A stretch of 64,000 bases of DNA, taken from assembly GCA_950097015.1 (NCBI GenBank), contig CATNEN010000001.1, positions 15,617,001 to 15,681,000 of the forward strand. Direction: 5' to 3'. A program made the position numbers and the translations under genes. Positions within the stretch are counted from its first letter, which is position 1. The number at the start of each line of letters is the position of its first letter. The stretch is from Macrostomum hystrix. Taxonomy: Eukaryota; Platyhelminthes; Macrostomidae. A model generated the notes under the pieces. It did not search any database. It saw nothing but the letters and a program-made list of their open reading frames with translations, and was not told the origin of the DNA. Shown here piece after piece: positions 33,367 through 43,541 of the stretch.

Positions 33367-36300
33367 GGGACCGGGCCGACCCGGTGCGTGAGTACCATCA
33401 TACCCACGCGGCAAGTGACTACCCACGCGGCAGCGATGGGCCGATGGACTGGGCCACAGTCACCATCATTCCAAAGGGCAAAGGCAAGTTTAACATCACC
33501 TCCGTGTACGCACCACGAAACAGATACCAGCGGCAACAAGACAACTGGGAGCCCGACTGGGACCTCATCCCGGTCACCACGCGCGGTGTCATCGGCGGCG
33601 ACTTTAACGGCCACGGTAGCTGGGACGAGCACCAACCGGACGACGACAGAGGAGATTGCATCGAACAGTGGGCGCTCCGACGCAGCCTACACCTCTGCAA
33701 CCTCTCGTCCGCCCACACGAGGACAAACCCGGCCACAGGAGGCAAGTCCAGTCCGGATCTAACTTGGTGCTCACCTAACCTCACCGCAGTCTGCCGTCCC
33801 AGCTGGCGGACAACCGAGTGTATCGGCAGCGACCACCTGCCCCTACTCTACGAGCTGACTAAGACATCTGCCAGTGGAAAACGGAATCGCCAGACGCGCT
33901 GGTGTTTCAAGAAAGCCGACTGGAAGGCGTACAAACAATCGCTCGACAACCGAGAGGCTAAGCTCAGGCCGAGCAAACCCGAGTCAGGTTCCAGCGTGGA
34001 CTTCGATCACCAAAGGCTCAGCGACAACATCCTGACTGCAGCCCTGGAGTGCATCCCCAGAGGAGCCCGCAGCACCCCCGGTAAGCCCTTCTGGACAGAA
34101 GCCTGCGACAAGGCCTGCAAGGAGAACGCGCAAGCCCGCAAACAAGCAGAAACAAGCAGGGAAAAAAGCGACCTAGAAGCGTACCAAGCGACCCGCGAGA
34201 ACGTCCGCAACACGATCCAGAGAGAGAAAGCCGCTTTCTGGAAAGAAAAGACAGCGTCGCTGAACATCAACTCTGACCTCTTCGCTATCATGCGGTCTCT
34301 GCGCGGCGACCCAGCACCACCCCCACCGAACGCGGCGCTCAAGATCCCGGCCGACCCGACCCGTGGCGGCTCGCCCAGAACCGCCACCAACGATAGAGAA
34401 AAGGCAGAAGCGTTCTGTAGTCTCTACGCCAGCATCTCACGGATCCCACGGGACCACGACGACCGCTCCATCAACCACCAGGCCTATAGAGCTATGCAAG
34501 CACCCTGCTGTAACAACAACGATCGTAAGGGGCTTTGCTCAGCCTTCTCTGCAGCGGAGCTAAAGAACGTCCTGACCGGGCTTAAGTCCGGCAAGAGCCC
34601 CGGCGACGATCAGGTTACGAACGAGATGCTGAAGCACCTCGCAAGCCCCACGGAGAAGAGACTGCACGATCTGGTGAACAAGTCGTGGCTGACCGGAAAA
34701 TGCCCGCACCAATGGCGGCGCGCCACAATAATTCCTATCCCGAAGCGCGGCAAGCCAGCGGAGGAACTCGGCAGTTACAGACCGGTCGCCCTCACCAGCT
34801 GTATCGCTAAGGTCGCGGAACGACTGGTCTACCACCGTCTCAGCTACTTCTTGGAGTCCAACGGCAAGATCAGTGGAGTGCAAGCCGGGTTCCGGAAGGG
34901 CAGATCATGCGAGGAGCAGATCGCCCGCATCTCACAACAAATCTTCGATGGCTTCGAAAGATCCCCAGCGATGCGATCTGTCCTTGGTCTCCTGGACTTC
35001 TCCCGCGCTTACGACAGGGTCTGGAAGAGAGCCCTCCTCCTGAAACTTAAAGAGGTCGGCACCCCACCCTGTGTCCTCAGGTGGATCAACAGCTTTCTGG
35101 CGGATAGAAGGGCCAAGGTCCGAGTAGGCACCAGCAACAGTAAGGAACGCACCTTCCGCGAGGGGCTCCCACAAGGCAGCGTCCTGGCCCCGCTGCTATG
35201 GCTGGTTTACATCAATGACCTACCAGACACCATCCACGCCGCTTCACCGGACACGAGTGTGAGCCTTTACGCCGACGACAGCGCGATACTCGCTACCAAG
35301 GAAAAACTTCAAGAATGCAAGAACATCCTGCAACCGGCTCTGGACGCCATCGCCGGGTGGTGTAAGAGATGGAAAGTCGAGCTCAGCACCGCGAAGTGCA
35401 GTTACAGCACCTTCACTTTATCCCCGGCCGAAAACAGAGGCAAGACAAGACTCGACCTCAACATCAACGGAGACCCACTGCGGTTCGAGGCGAACCCGAC
35501 CTTCCTAGGGGTCAAATTCGACGACCACCTCGGTTTCGGAGAGCATGCCAAGGATGTCAGACGGAAAATGGCAGCTAGACGCCGACCGATCCAGATGCTC
35601 GCAGACAGACAAACAGGCGCCGACCAGAAAACACTGCGCGCAGCCTACATCGCAACCTGCCGCTCCATTGCGGACTACGGCAGTGCCATTTGGTTAACGA
35701 GCGCAGCACCAAGCAACCGGGCACTTGTGGAGAGGCAGCAGAACGCGTGTGCACGCCTAATCACCGGCTGCGTGATGCCCTCTCGGACGGACAAACTGCT
35801 GGCCGTCGCCAACCTGCCGCCCCTCCACCACATCGCCGCGGAAAGAGCTAGCAACCTCCGCGAGAGGATGGCCAGACTACCGGCCGACATCCCAGCGCAC
35901 CAAGCAGCAACCGCGAACGAGCGACCAAGACTCAAAAACCGGACCTACGAAGCCGCAATGAAGAACCGGGCCAACGACGGCCAGCGCGGGGAACGCATCC
36001 CGGACGCGCTCTCGGATGCCAACCGCCCGTACCGCGCCTGCTGGCGCCGCATCGCGCAAGAGCTGGAATGCAGCACCACGCTTGAGGCCCACCCAAGAGC
36101 ACCAACGGCAATCGGCCCAGCACCGTGGACCATCAGCAGAAGCCTAGAAGTCCGCTTCGACACATCGGCCGCCAAAGAAGCAACCCGACAAATGCCAGCA
36201 GAACTTCGCGCCGCCCTCGCCGAACCAACCGTGTCCCGTCTCACGGAGCACGTCATCTGGACCGACGGCTCGGTACAGGACGGTTGCAGAAACGGCGGGG

Positions 36301-37022
36301 GAGCAGCAGTCGCACAATGGCTTCCACCAGAGGCAGCCCGCATGTCTGCGGCGGGCGCCCTATGCAGCAGCTTCACGGCCGAACTCACCGCTATCCGAGA
36401 GGGCCTCCGCCTCTGCAACACCGCGGCAGACAGACCCCCGGACATCACCATCGCCACCGACAGCCTGAGCGCCATCACGACCCTGAGCGCCGGGCCACTT
36501 AGGCAGAGGGACTCAGTAGCAGCCGACTGCTGGCAGCTCATTCTGGACCTGATCGAGCTAGGCACCAAGATTGGCTTCTGCTGGGTTCCGGCCCACTGCG
36601 GTATTACCGGCAACGAGGCCGCCGATCAGGCGGCGGCCAGGGCGGCAAAACTAGACCAAAGTCAGGTCCCGATCCAGTTGGACGCCGCCAGAGCAGCCAC
36701 CCGACGCTGCCGGCGCGCCCTGGATATCATAGCAGTCGGCCCTTTCTGGAGCCCGCCCCAGGGTCTGCCGCGGAAGCAACAGGTCCTGGTCAACCAACTT
36801 CGCGCGGGCGCCAGCATGGTCGATAGAAAGACCCGCTACCGTCTCGGTGTCGACGCGTCCCCGCTGTGTCCCGATTGCGGCGAGGTGGACAGTGTCGACC
36901 ACGTCGTCCTCCACTGTCCAAGAGGCGACCGCCACCGAGCCCTACGCGGAATCCCGGCCGAGAACTTGATGGAGAACCCGGCCGCGGTCGTCGAGCTCCT
37001 GCGCAGTATGGGGCGCCTCTAG
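33366..37022 (+). CDS. Non-LTR retrotransposon 2: partial APE endonuclease, RT, RNase H
   Basis: One uninterrupted frame of about 1218 codons follows the CAG tract. It begins inside the APE endonuclease (the N-terminal N and E catalytic motifs are missing), with FNITSVYAPRN, VIGGDFNGHGSWDEHQ, SPDLTW and GSDHLPLLYE. RT follows, with WRRATIIPIPKRGKPA, GVQAGFRKGRSCEEQI, LLDFSRAYDRVW, FREGLPQGSVLAPLLW and the catalytic YADD (about 35268-35279). RNase H has WTDGSVQDG, FTAELTAIREGL, ATDSLSAI and HCGITGNEAADQAA. A C-terminal CPDCGEVDSVDHVVLHCP zinc knuckle precedes the stop. The 5' truncation inside APE makes it non-autonomous, but the remainder has no stop or frameshift, so insertion is recent. It is clearly related to, but not the same family as, element 1. 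The 3' UTR is short (about 65 bp), A-rich, then (CAG)n. The leading polyglutamine run is the upstream element's tail, not its own start. Confidence 0.9.
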
Positions 37023-37088
37023 CGCCCCCGCCCTTATCGGTACTCCGGATCGGGTGCGCCCTGGAAACGAAAGAAAAAAAGAAAAAAG

Positions 37089-37121
37089 CAGCAGCAGCAA
37101 CAGCCGCAGCAGCAGCAGCAG
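37089..37121 (+). repeat. CAG microsatellite, 3' tail of retroelement 2
   Basis: Eleven triplets of CAG/CAA/CCG type directly after an A-rich run, at the 3' end of element 2. Confidence 0.9.
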
Positions 37122-37496
37122 CGGAATAATTAAATTCAATTTGTTTGTGGAATTAACTTGATATGATTTCTTGCTTTTTTTATTTGTGTTTGAGAATTTA
37201 AAGAATTCTAAATAAATAAAATAAATAATTCTGTTTACTGGATAAATAAGTGTTTCGTGTTGCTTTTTCTTACTCCTAAATGAAAATAAGAAACTTAACT
37301 GACACAGCTCATTGCTATGATCAATTTAGAACCTAAAATGAAGTTTTGGAGCTTAATTGAAAGTTTTTAACTAAACAAACATCCACATGAAAGTATGCAA
37401 AATAACATATTATAAATAAGGGAATTCAATGACAACTGATGAGTTTAATAATTGCTTTGTGAATACTTACTTACAAAGACAGTAGAGATGATGAAT
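37122..37496. other. AT-rich flank with polyadenylation-type signals
   Basis: Several AATAAA hexamers occur near 37200-37250. If the CAG tract was part of a host gene this would be its 3' UTR. No coding is seen. Confidence 0.35.
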
Positions 37497-37801
37497 TCGC
37501 AGATTGCTCCGCCAACAAGACAGTATCATTGCACAGTTCATTGCATTTGACTGCAAGAATTGCATTCTCTGAATTTAGCATTGGGATCTAAAAGATTCTC
37601 TGAATTTAGCATTGGGATCTAAGAGATTCTGTGAATTTAGGATTGGGATCTGTTATGCTCAGTTCTGTTATGCCACAAACACAATTTAGCTAAGCAACGA
37701 TCTTAGTTCTGTTATGCAATGAACCCAATTTAGCTAATGATTTTGCCTAGGTAATCCCTGATCCCAATTCCATTATGATCGCATCTAATTTGAATTTATT
37801 A
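37497..37801. repeat. Shortened duplicate of the 24.1-25.9 kb repeat
   Basis: It starts with gctccgccaacaagacagta, as at 24088, jumps to about three copies of the 31-bp satellite, then the ctgttatgcaatgaaccca-type units and ends at aatttattag exactly as at 25920. The middle (about 1.5 kb) is missing relative to the first copy. Confidence 0.8.
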
Positions 37802-37836
37802 GTGTTCAGTTCAGCAAGTTTTGCCCCCCTTCGGGG

Positions 37837-40322
37837 ACTTCCCGGTCCGCAACAACCACGCCAGCTACCGAATTTTTAATATTGCCTGTGCCACATCTAC
37901 AACTTAACAATTTCTGTAAAGCGACCTTAGTTAAGCGTGTGCCATTGCTTTTCGGTGACCTTGTAGGCTGGGCTTCGACGCTGGGGGTGATTAAAAAACC
38001 CGGGAATGTAAAATACGGTTGCTGGAACGGTAGATGTTATTTTGTAACGTGACAGTGAAAAGGAGATGTGTGCCAATTATAAATTCTTGAACTTGGGACC
38101 AAAATACAACAAATAGGTAAAAAAAGTGGCAGCTGTTTGGCTTTCAGGCTTTTTTGTTCAGTGTGAAAGGTAAAAATATAGATTTTTTAAACAAAAATCG
38201 GTTGCTGCAATTTACTCAGTGTGGCACAGTTGTGCCAACTCGAAAATATTGACCTAAACGAAGGTATCCATGTGTGCCATACTTCAGAATACATTTACCC
38301 ACAACATTTCACACCTTTTTGGCAATTTTGTTGTGAGCAGACAATCGGAGCATAATAGCACAAATATTTTCGTTGCATGATCAAGCTCTTGTACGATTAT
38401 AGCGAGCAAGACTAATGCACATAAAATAAATAGTGCGAATAATAAAATACCTTACCATTTGGTTAGCAGCATAAAGCCTTTTTATACTGGTGTTTGTTTA
38501 CTTCGATAGAAAAGAATAAATTCAAAATTCAAGACGTTGACCACCCGAGCTACTTTAAACTGCGCAAAGCAAATAAAATAATAGGAATCTCGAATATTGC
38601 CTTCCTCCTATGGGCTTATATATATTTTTGGAGGAATCTCGAACATTGCCTTCCTCCTATGGGCTTGTATATATTTTTGTATATATACTTATATTTATAT
38701 TTGTATATTTTGTATATATATATATATATATGTACTCTATAATTTAGTAAAGGTGGTGTTCTAATTTGTCGAAATATTACAGATCCTATACTAGCTATAA
38801 GCCTTGCAATGCCTTAGTTGCCTAGTTGAGGGTGAAGATGCATTTTTACAATGTATGTAGTATTTATAATATAATGCATGCTCCACGAAGTTAATGGTCC
38901 TTCTAAATATAGCTTTTTTCTATGGCCTTCTCTAAGCTGATTTTATAATAGGCCTTTTCCTATAGAAAGGATACTATACTATAAAAAACCTCTGCTAAGT
39001 TGTTTGCTTACCCAAAAGAAAGCAAAAGTTGTTTGCTAAAGAAAAGTAGGCTAATAAATGGATGCATAATTGTGAATATACAAAGATCCATCACCATGTT
39101 AATAATGATAGGCATAAAGGTAAATCTTGAAAGTCTAGTCTATTAATGTAAAAGGATTTATTTTGTCTATAATTAACCAAGGTGTTCTTTTGTCACATTG
39201 GTTTTTGGGGGTAAACTTTGAAGAAAAGTATACTGGTAGCAATCTTACTAAATATATTTAGCAGGAATCAAAATGTTGCACTGCAAATGATATTTTGGAT
39301 TTGATACTTCGATCCAGCTTGTAACAACTCGATCCAACCTCAATCCAACTTCGATCCAACTTCTAACAACTCGATCCAACCTCAATGCAACCTCGATCCA
39401 ACTTTAATCCAACTTCTAACAACTCGATCCAACCTCAATCCAACTTCTAACAACTCGATCCAACCTCAATGCAACCTCGATCGAACTTTGATCCAGCTTG
39501 TAACAACTCGATCCAACCTCAATCCAACCTCGATCCAACTTTAATCCAACTTCTAACAACTCGATCCAACCTCAATGCAACCTCGATCCAACTTTGATCC
39601 AACTTCTAACAACTAGATCCAACCTCAATCCAACATTGATCCAACTTTGATCCAGCTTGTAACAACTCGATCCAACCTCAATCCAACCTCGATCCAACTT
39701 TAATCCAACTTCTAACAACTCGATCCAACCTCAATCCAACATTGATCCAACTTTGATCCAGCTTGTAACAACTCGATCCAACCTCAATGCAACCTCGATC
39801 GAACTTTGATCCAGCTTGTAACAACTCGATCCAACCTCAATCCAACCTCGATCCAACTTTAATCCAACTTCTAACAACTCGATCCAACCTCAATGCAACC
39901 TCGATCCAACTTTGATCCAACTTCTAACAACTAGATCCAACCTCAATCCAACATTGATCCAACTTTGATCCAGCTTGTAACAACTCGATCCAACCTCAAT
40001 CCAACCTCGATCCAACTTTAATCCAACTTCTAACAACTCGATCCAACCTCAATGCAACCTCGATCCAACTTTGATCCAACTTCTAACAACTAGATCCAAC
40101 CTCAATCCAACATTGATCCAACTTTGATCCAGCTTGTAACAACTCGATCCAACCTCAATCCAACCTCGATCCATCCTCAATCCAACTTCTAACAACTCGA
40201 TCCAACCTCAATGCAACCTCGATCCAACTTCGATCGAAGTATATTGATTATCGAATATGATGAAGCATAGCGAAGTGTTATCATATATCCGCCAGTTCTT
40301 GTCTTCAGTTTCGTTTATTTCT
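37837..40322 (+). repeat. Left terminal inverted repeat of the MULE
   Basis: Pairs with 46190-48352 in reverse. It includes a spurious open frame at 38494-38742 that is identical in both arms, and ends just inside the shared ATGATGAAGCATAGCGAAGT segment. Confidence 0.9.
39305..40245. repeat. Satellite inside the left MULE arm
   Basis: Tandem array of 10-bp-like modules, mostly CTCGATCCAAC, CTCAATCCAAC, TTCGATCCAAC and TTCTAACAA, organised in higher-order units. About 940 bp here against about 620 bp in the right arm (46260-46880). A stray short piece is at 42125-42210. Confidence 0.9.
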
Positions 40323-41313
40323 TTTCACACTTTTTCAGGAGAAGCTGCTGAAGAGTTCCTGCGACGCAGACCTTCCGGATCCCGGGCCTGTTTTACCCTG
40401 TCCTACGCTGCCGTCTATTGTTGTCTTCTCTCTGTCTGACGGCCAAGCAATTGACACTGTTTGTCAACGTCTCTGTGCGTGTACTCGAGCTTTTAGTGCC
40501 CTGAAGATTCGAGTTCGCGAAGGTTTCCGTCGATGCGGTCACGATCAAGTTGCTGTCGTACAGCTGGTCGCTGATTCGACTAAAGCAGCCTTCCTACACA
40601 GTGTTTACGGCAGCGGTGGAAAGTGCCAGGCGGAGCATAGAAGAAACGGAGCTATTTGGTTGCAAGCAGCAGTTCATCCAACAGTTCTAAGTCCGACTGA
40701 AAATGCTTCTTTCTCTTCGCGCCGTCAGCCTGCAATTTGGCGCTTGCCTTCAAGTCGGCCGGTACAGCGTTTGCGTCAACAGGTACTGCACGATATTCGG
40801 CAGTTGATTGCTGTCGCCGACATCACTGCGCTCCGAACACTATCTGCTTTTATTCGCTGCTTGTCTAGCATGCAGCGAATGCCTCAAAGGCGGCGACGAC
40901 GAACACAGAACGGAAACCAACTGTATGCGGACGAGCGGCAGCAGGAAGAGGAAGAGAGGAAGAAGCAGCAGCAGGAAGAGGAAGAGAGGAAGAAGCAGCA
41001 GGAAGAGGAAGAGAGGAAGAAGCAGCAGCAGGAAGAGGAAGAGAGGAAGAAGCAGCAGGAAGAGGAAGAGAGGAAGAAGCAGCAGCAGGAAGAGGAAGAG
41101 AGGAAGAAGCAGCAGCAGGAAGAGGAAGAGAGGAAGAAGCAGCAGCAGCAGGAAGAGGAAGAGAGGAAGCAGCAGCAGGAAGAGGAAGAGAGGAAGAAGC
41201 AGCTGGTTACAAAGACGAGAAAGCGAAATATGGAGATACTCAGTCGGACAGATCCCTTAGCTCCAAAACGAGCATTGCGGCAGCGTCTGCAGTTGGTCAA
41301 GAATAATCGGTAA
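40257..41313 (+). CDS. MULE accessory protein with long Glu/Lys/Gln coiled coil
   Basis: The likely start MMKHSEVLSY at 40257 lies in the inverted repeat. That frame soon stops, but the +1 frame is open from 40264 to the stop at 41313, and TTTTTCAG at 40331-40338 is a good acceptor, so a spliced product is likely. The body reads SSCDADLPDPGPV, SIVVFSLSDGQAIDTVCQRL and GHDQVAVVQLVADSTKAAF, with no known domain that I recognise. The C-terminal third is a run of 14-15-residue EEEERKKQQ units, a long charged coiled coil, followed by a basic tail with KTRKRNMEIL and a short C-terminus. Basic clusters suggest a nuclear protein. The first exon and its joining site are not resolved. It faces the transposase gene and is the element's second gene. 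Confidence 0.55.
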
Positions 41314-41319
41314 TAAAAT

Positions 41320-42240
41320 CATATGGTAATGTGCTTAAAAAGGTATGCTAGTACATTTTTACGTCTCCGTTGCAGGCATCTTAGTAACCCTGAAGTCGTA
41401 TTTTTCTGACAAAAACGTATCCTACATTTATTTGTCTAGTTTCAAATCAAGTAATGATGTTTATAAACTTGTCTTCCTACAGTAGTTTATAGTCACTAAC
41501 TATGTATAGATAAGCTCTATGTACTTCAGACAAAAGTGTGACAAAAGTCTTGAGGTCCCCAATTGTCTGTGCCTCTATACAGATACAAAATATGTATCTA
41601 TTTACCCTTCCTATATACCCTGATACTTAAAATGCACGTCCCTGCTTTCGTTCATTTAATATATACTTTTTGCGAGTTTTTCGACGTTAATTCTATTTTA
41701 CAAGGACTGATGAACTTTGTTTGACTAAGCTTGAAAACCTGGTTCAGTTGTTCGCTTTACGTACGGTTCTAGTGTAGTAATTTTTCGCAGTAGCTAATTA
41801 CGCAATGTTACGCAATAATACATGTTGTACTTTGAATGTACTTCTTATTAGACAGCTGTCACCTTCACGAAAAAGAAAAATAAATTTATTTGGTGAATGT
41901 GCACGTTCGGGTGCCTCAATGAAAAAAAGACTGAACAAATTGTGATTTCAGTACATTTCAATCAACTTTTACTCTGTGCTTTTCACTAACAAAAGGTGGT
42001 AAATGCTATTGATTCAATAAAAAGAAACTGGCAGTAAATACAGCACGTACACTTGTGCCTTGACACACGTAGCTAACTGTACAACAACTTTTGGAGAAAA
42101 CGGCTGCCTATAAACAAGAAGAGAGGTTGGATGGAGTCGTTACAAGCTGGATCAAAGTTGGATTGAAGTTGTTTCACGTTACATTGAGTTGTTAGAAGCT
42201 GGATCGAAGTTAATATATTCAGAATCGGTCTCAAATTGTA
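41320..42240. other. Between the convergent MULE genes
   Basis: AT-rich, no coding motif. A single stray copy of the arm satellite is at about 42125-42210. Confidence 0.5.
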
Positions 42241-42243
42241 TCG

Positions 42244-43312
42244 CTACTGGCCTGATGTTTCCTCCGAGTTAGTAATCGTGTAAATGTACAGGTTAGCCCT
42301 GTTTCCCAGAGGTGGCTGGCGTCCACGCTCTACAGCGGCGGTCATGACACCCTTGCTTCTTGCCAAGTCGTCGTATTTAATAGTTCCTGAGGCGTACCAG
42401 ATGCGGGACAAATAGTGCCCCCCTTCCTTGAAAGTTGTAGCACGATGTTGATATCTGAAGATTGTGAATTTGCCGTTACAGCATAGAAGTAAAGTTAGCA
42501 ATGCTTATGTATTAGTGCATGCAAGACAGCGATATGTAGAGCCTTTAAAAATGAACTAAGAATACTACGTTTCTCTCTTACTGAATACTGCAGTCCGAAA
42601 AGGGGCGAACCACTTGAGAAGGGGCAGCTCGGCTGGCGCCCAATGGATCAGAGTCTGTGGAGGAGATGACTAGAACCGGCGGAGGGCTGAACTGAAACTT
42701 CGGAGCCTGACTTCGACGCACGTGATCGCAGACTGAGCACGGCCCATAGGACTCAGAAGAAAGAAAATCTCGCAGATAATCCTCGACTGTGCCTCCAGCT
42801 GCACAGTTACTTCCAATAGTGATTGCGTGTCCATAGGAAAGTTGCTCTGGATTTGGGCAACGCGGGTTGAGGCACCGGCTTTGATACACTAGTCTGTGCT
42901 TTGAACCAAGGAGCTTCATACATACGTCAAGCTCACTGCCGAAGAGGCCAATTTCGATTTTCTGATTTGTCCTGATGAAACGTTCACTGCTGAATGCGTC
43001 GAGTTGAAGAAGAAGCTTTGCTCGTGCATGCAAAGCTTGCTTCTCGGTGGTGGACTGCGATGCTTCGTTCAGAAAAACTACCAATGGATCCTCAACAATA
43101 TGTTGGAGACTTGCTTTGAATCCAGGTTCATCCAGATAGGCTATGGTTAAGGCCGTGAGCAAGTTGTCTGCTGTGCAAGCGTTGTACACGTATACGCTCA
43201 TAGATCCGCCTCGAGAATCTGGCACACCAGTAGCCAAACCGGAGCTCCTCAACGTGGCAAATTCCAATGCCTGTCGAGGTGGTCTTCCCTCTAAAGGATA
43301 GGTCCTGGAAGT
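42244..43312 (-). CDS. USP-like cysteine peptidase domain carried by the MULE (2 exons)
   Basis: Exon 43312-42582 follows a TTGTAG acceptor and reads SMSVYVYNACTADNLLTALT, resembling the N-x-C box of ubiquitin-specific proteases with its catalytic Cys (codon 43177-43175). A mid-region has two Cys-x-x-x-Cys pairs that could bind zinc (CLNPRCPNPE and PCSVCDHV). The second exon (42454-42244; GTAAGA donor, in phase) reads TTFKEGGHYLSRIWYASGTI and KYDDL: the G-G-H-Y box with catalytic His and the trailing Asp. Family knowledge: such enzymes cleave ubiquitin or ubiquitin-like tags. It may be spliced to the transposase as one polypeptide (a weak in-phase GTACCG donor exists at 43554) or be a separate protein. 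The sequence is very diverged, so activity is inference. Confidence 0.65.
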
Positions 43313-43541
43313 CTACAAGAGAGAAATGGAACAGGAACACAAAGTTATCACCGTCTGTTAAATGGCCACCAACTGACGAAACAATAAGCACTGTCCTACG
43401 TAGACCATTGTACTTATGGTGTACGTTATGTCCGTTGCAATAAATGAAATAAATGAAATGTAAAATACATTAATAATAAAGAGTAATATAAAATACAAGA
43501 AAATAAATACGTAATGCAATAAATAATGAACAATCCACTAC

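Noticed and set aside
38494-38742. 82-codon frame present in both MULE arms (also 47447-47695)
   Set aside because: Same inverted-repeat DNA; ends in low-complexity Tyr/Leu/Ile from a TATA-rich microsatellite.
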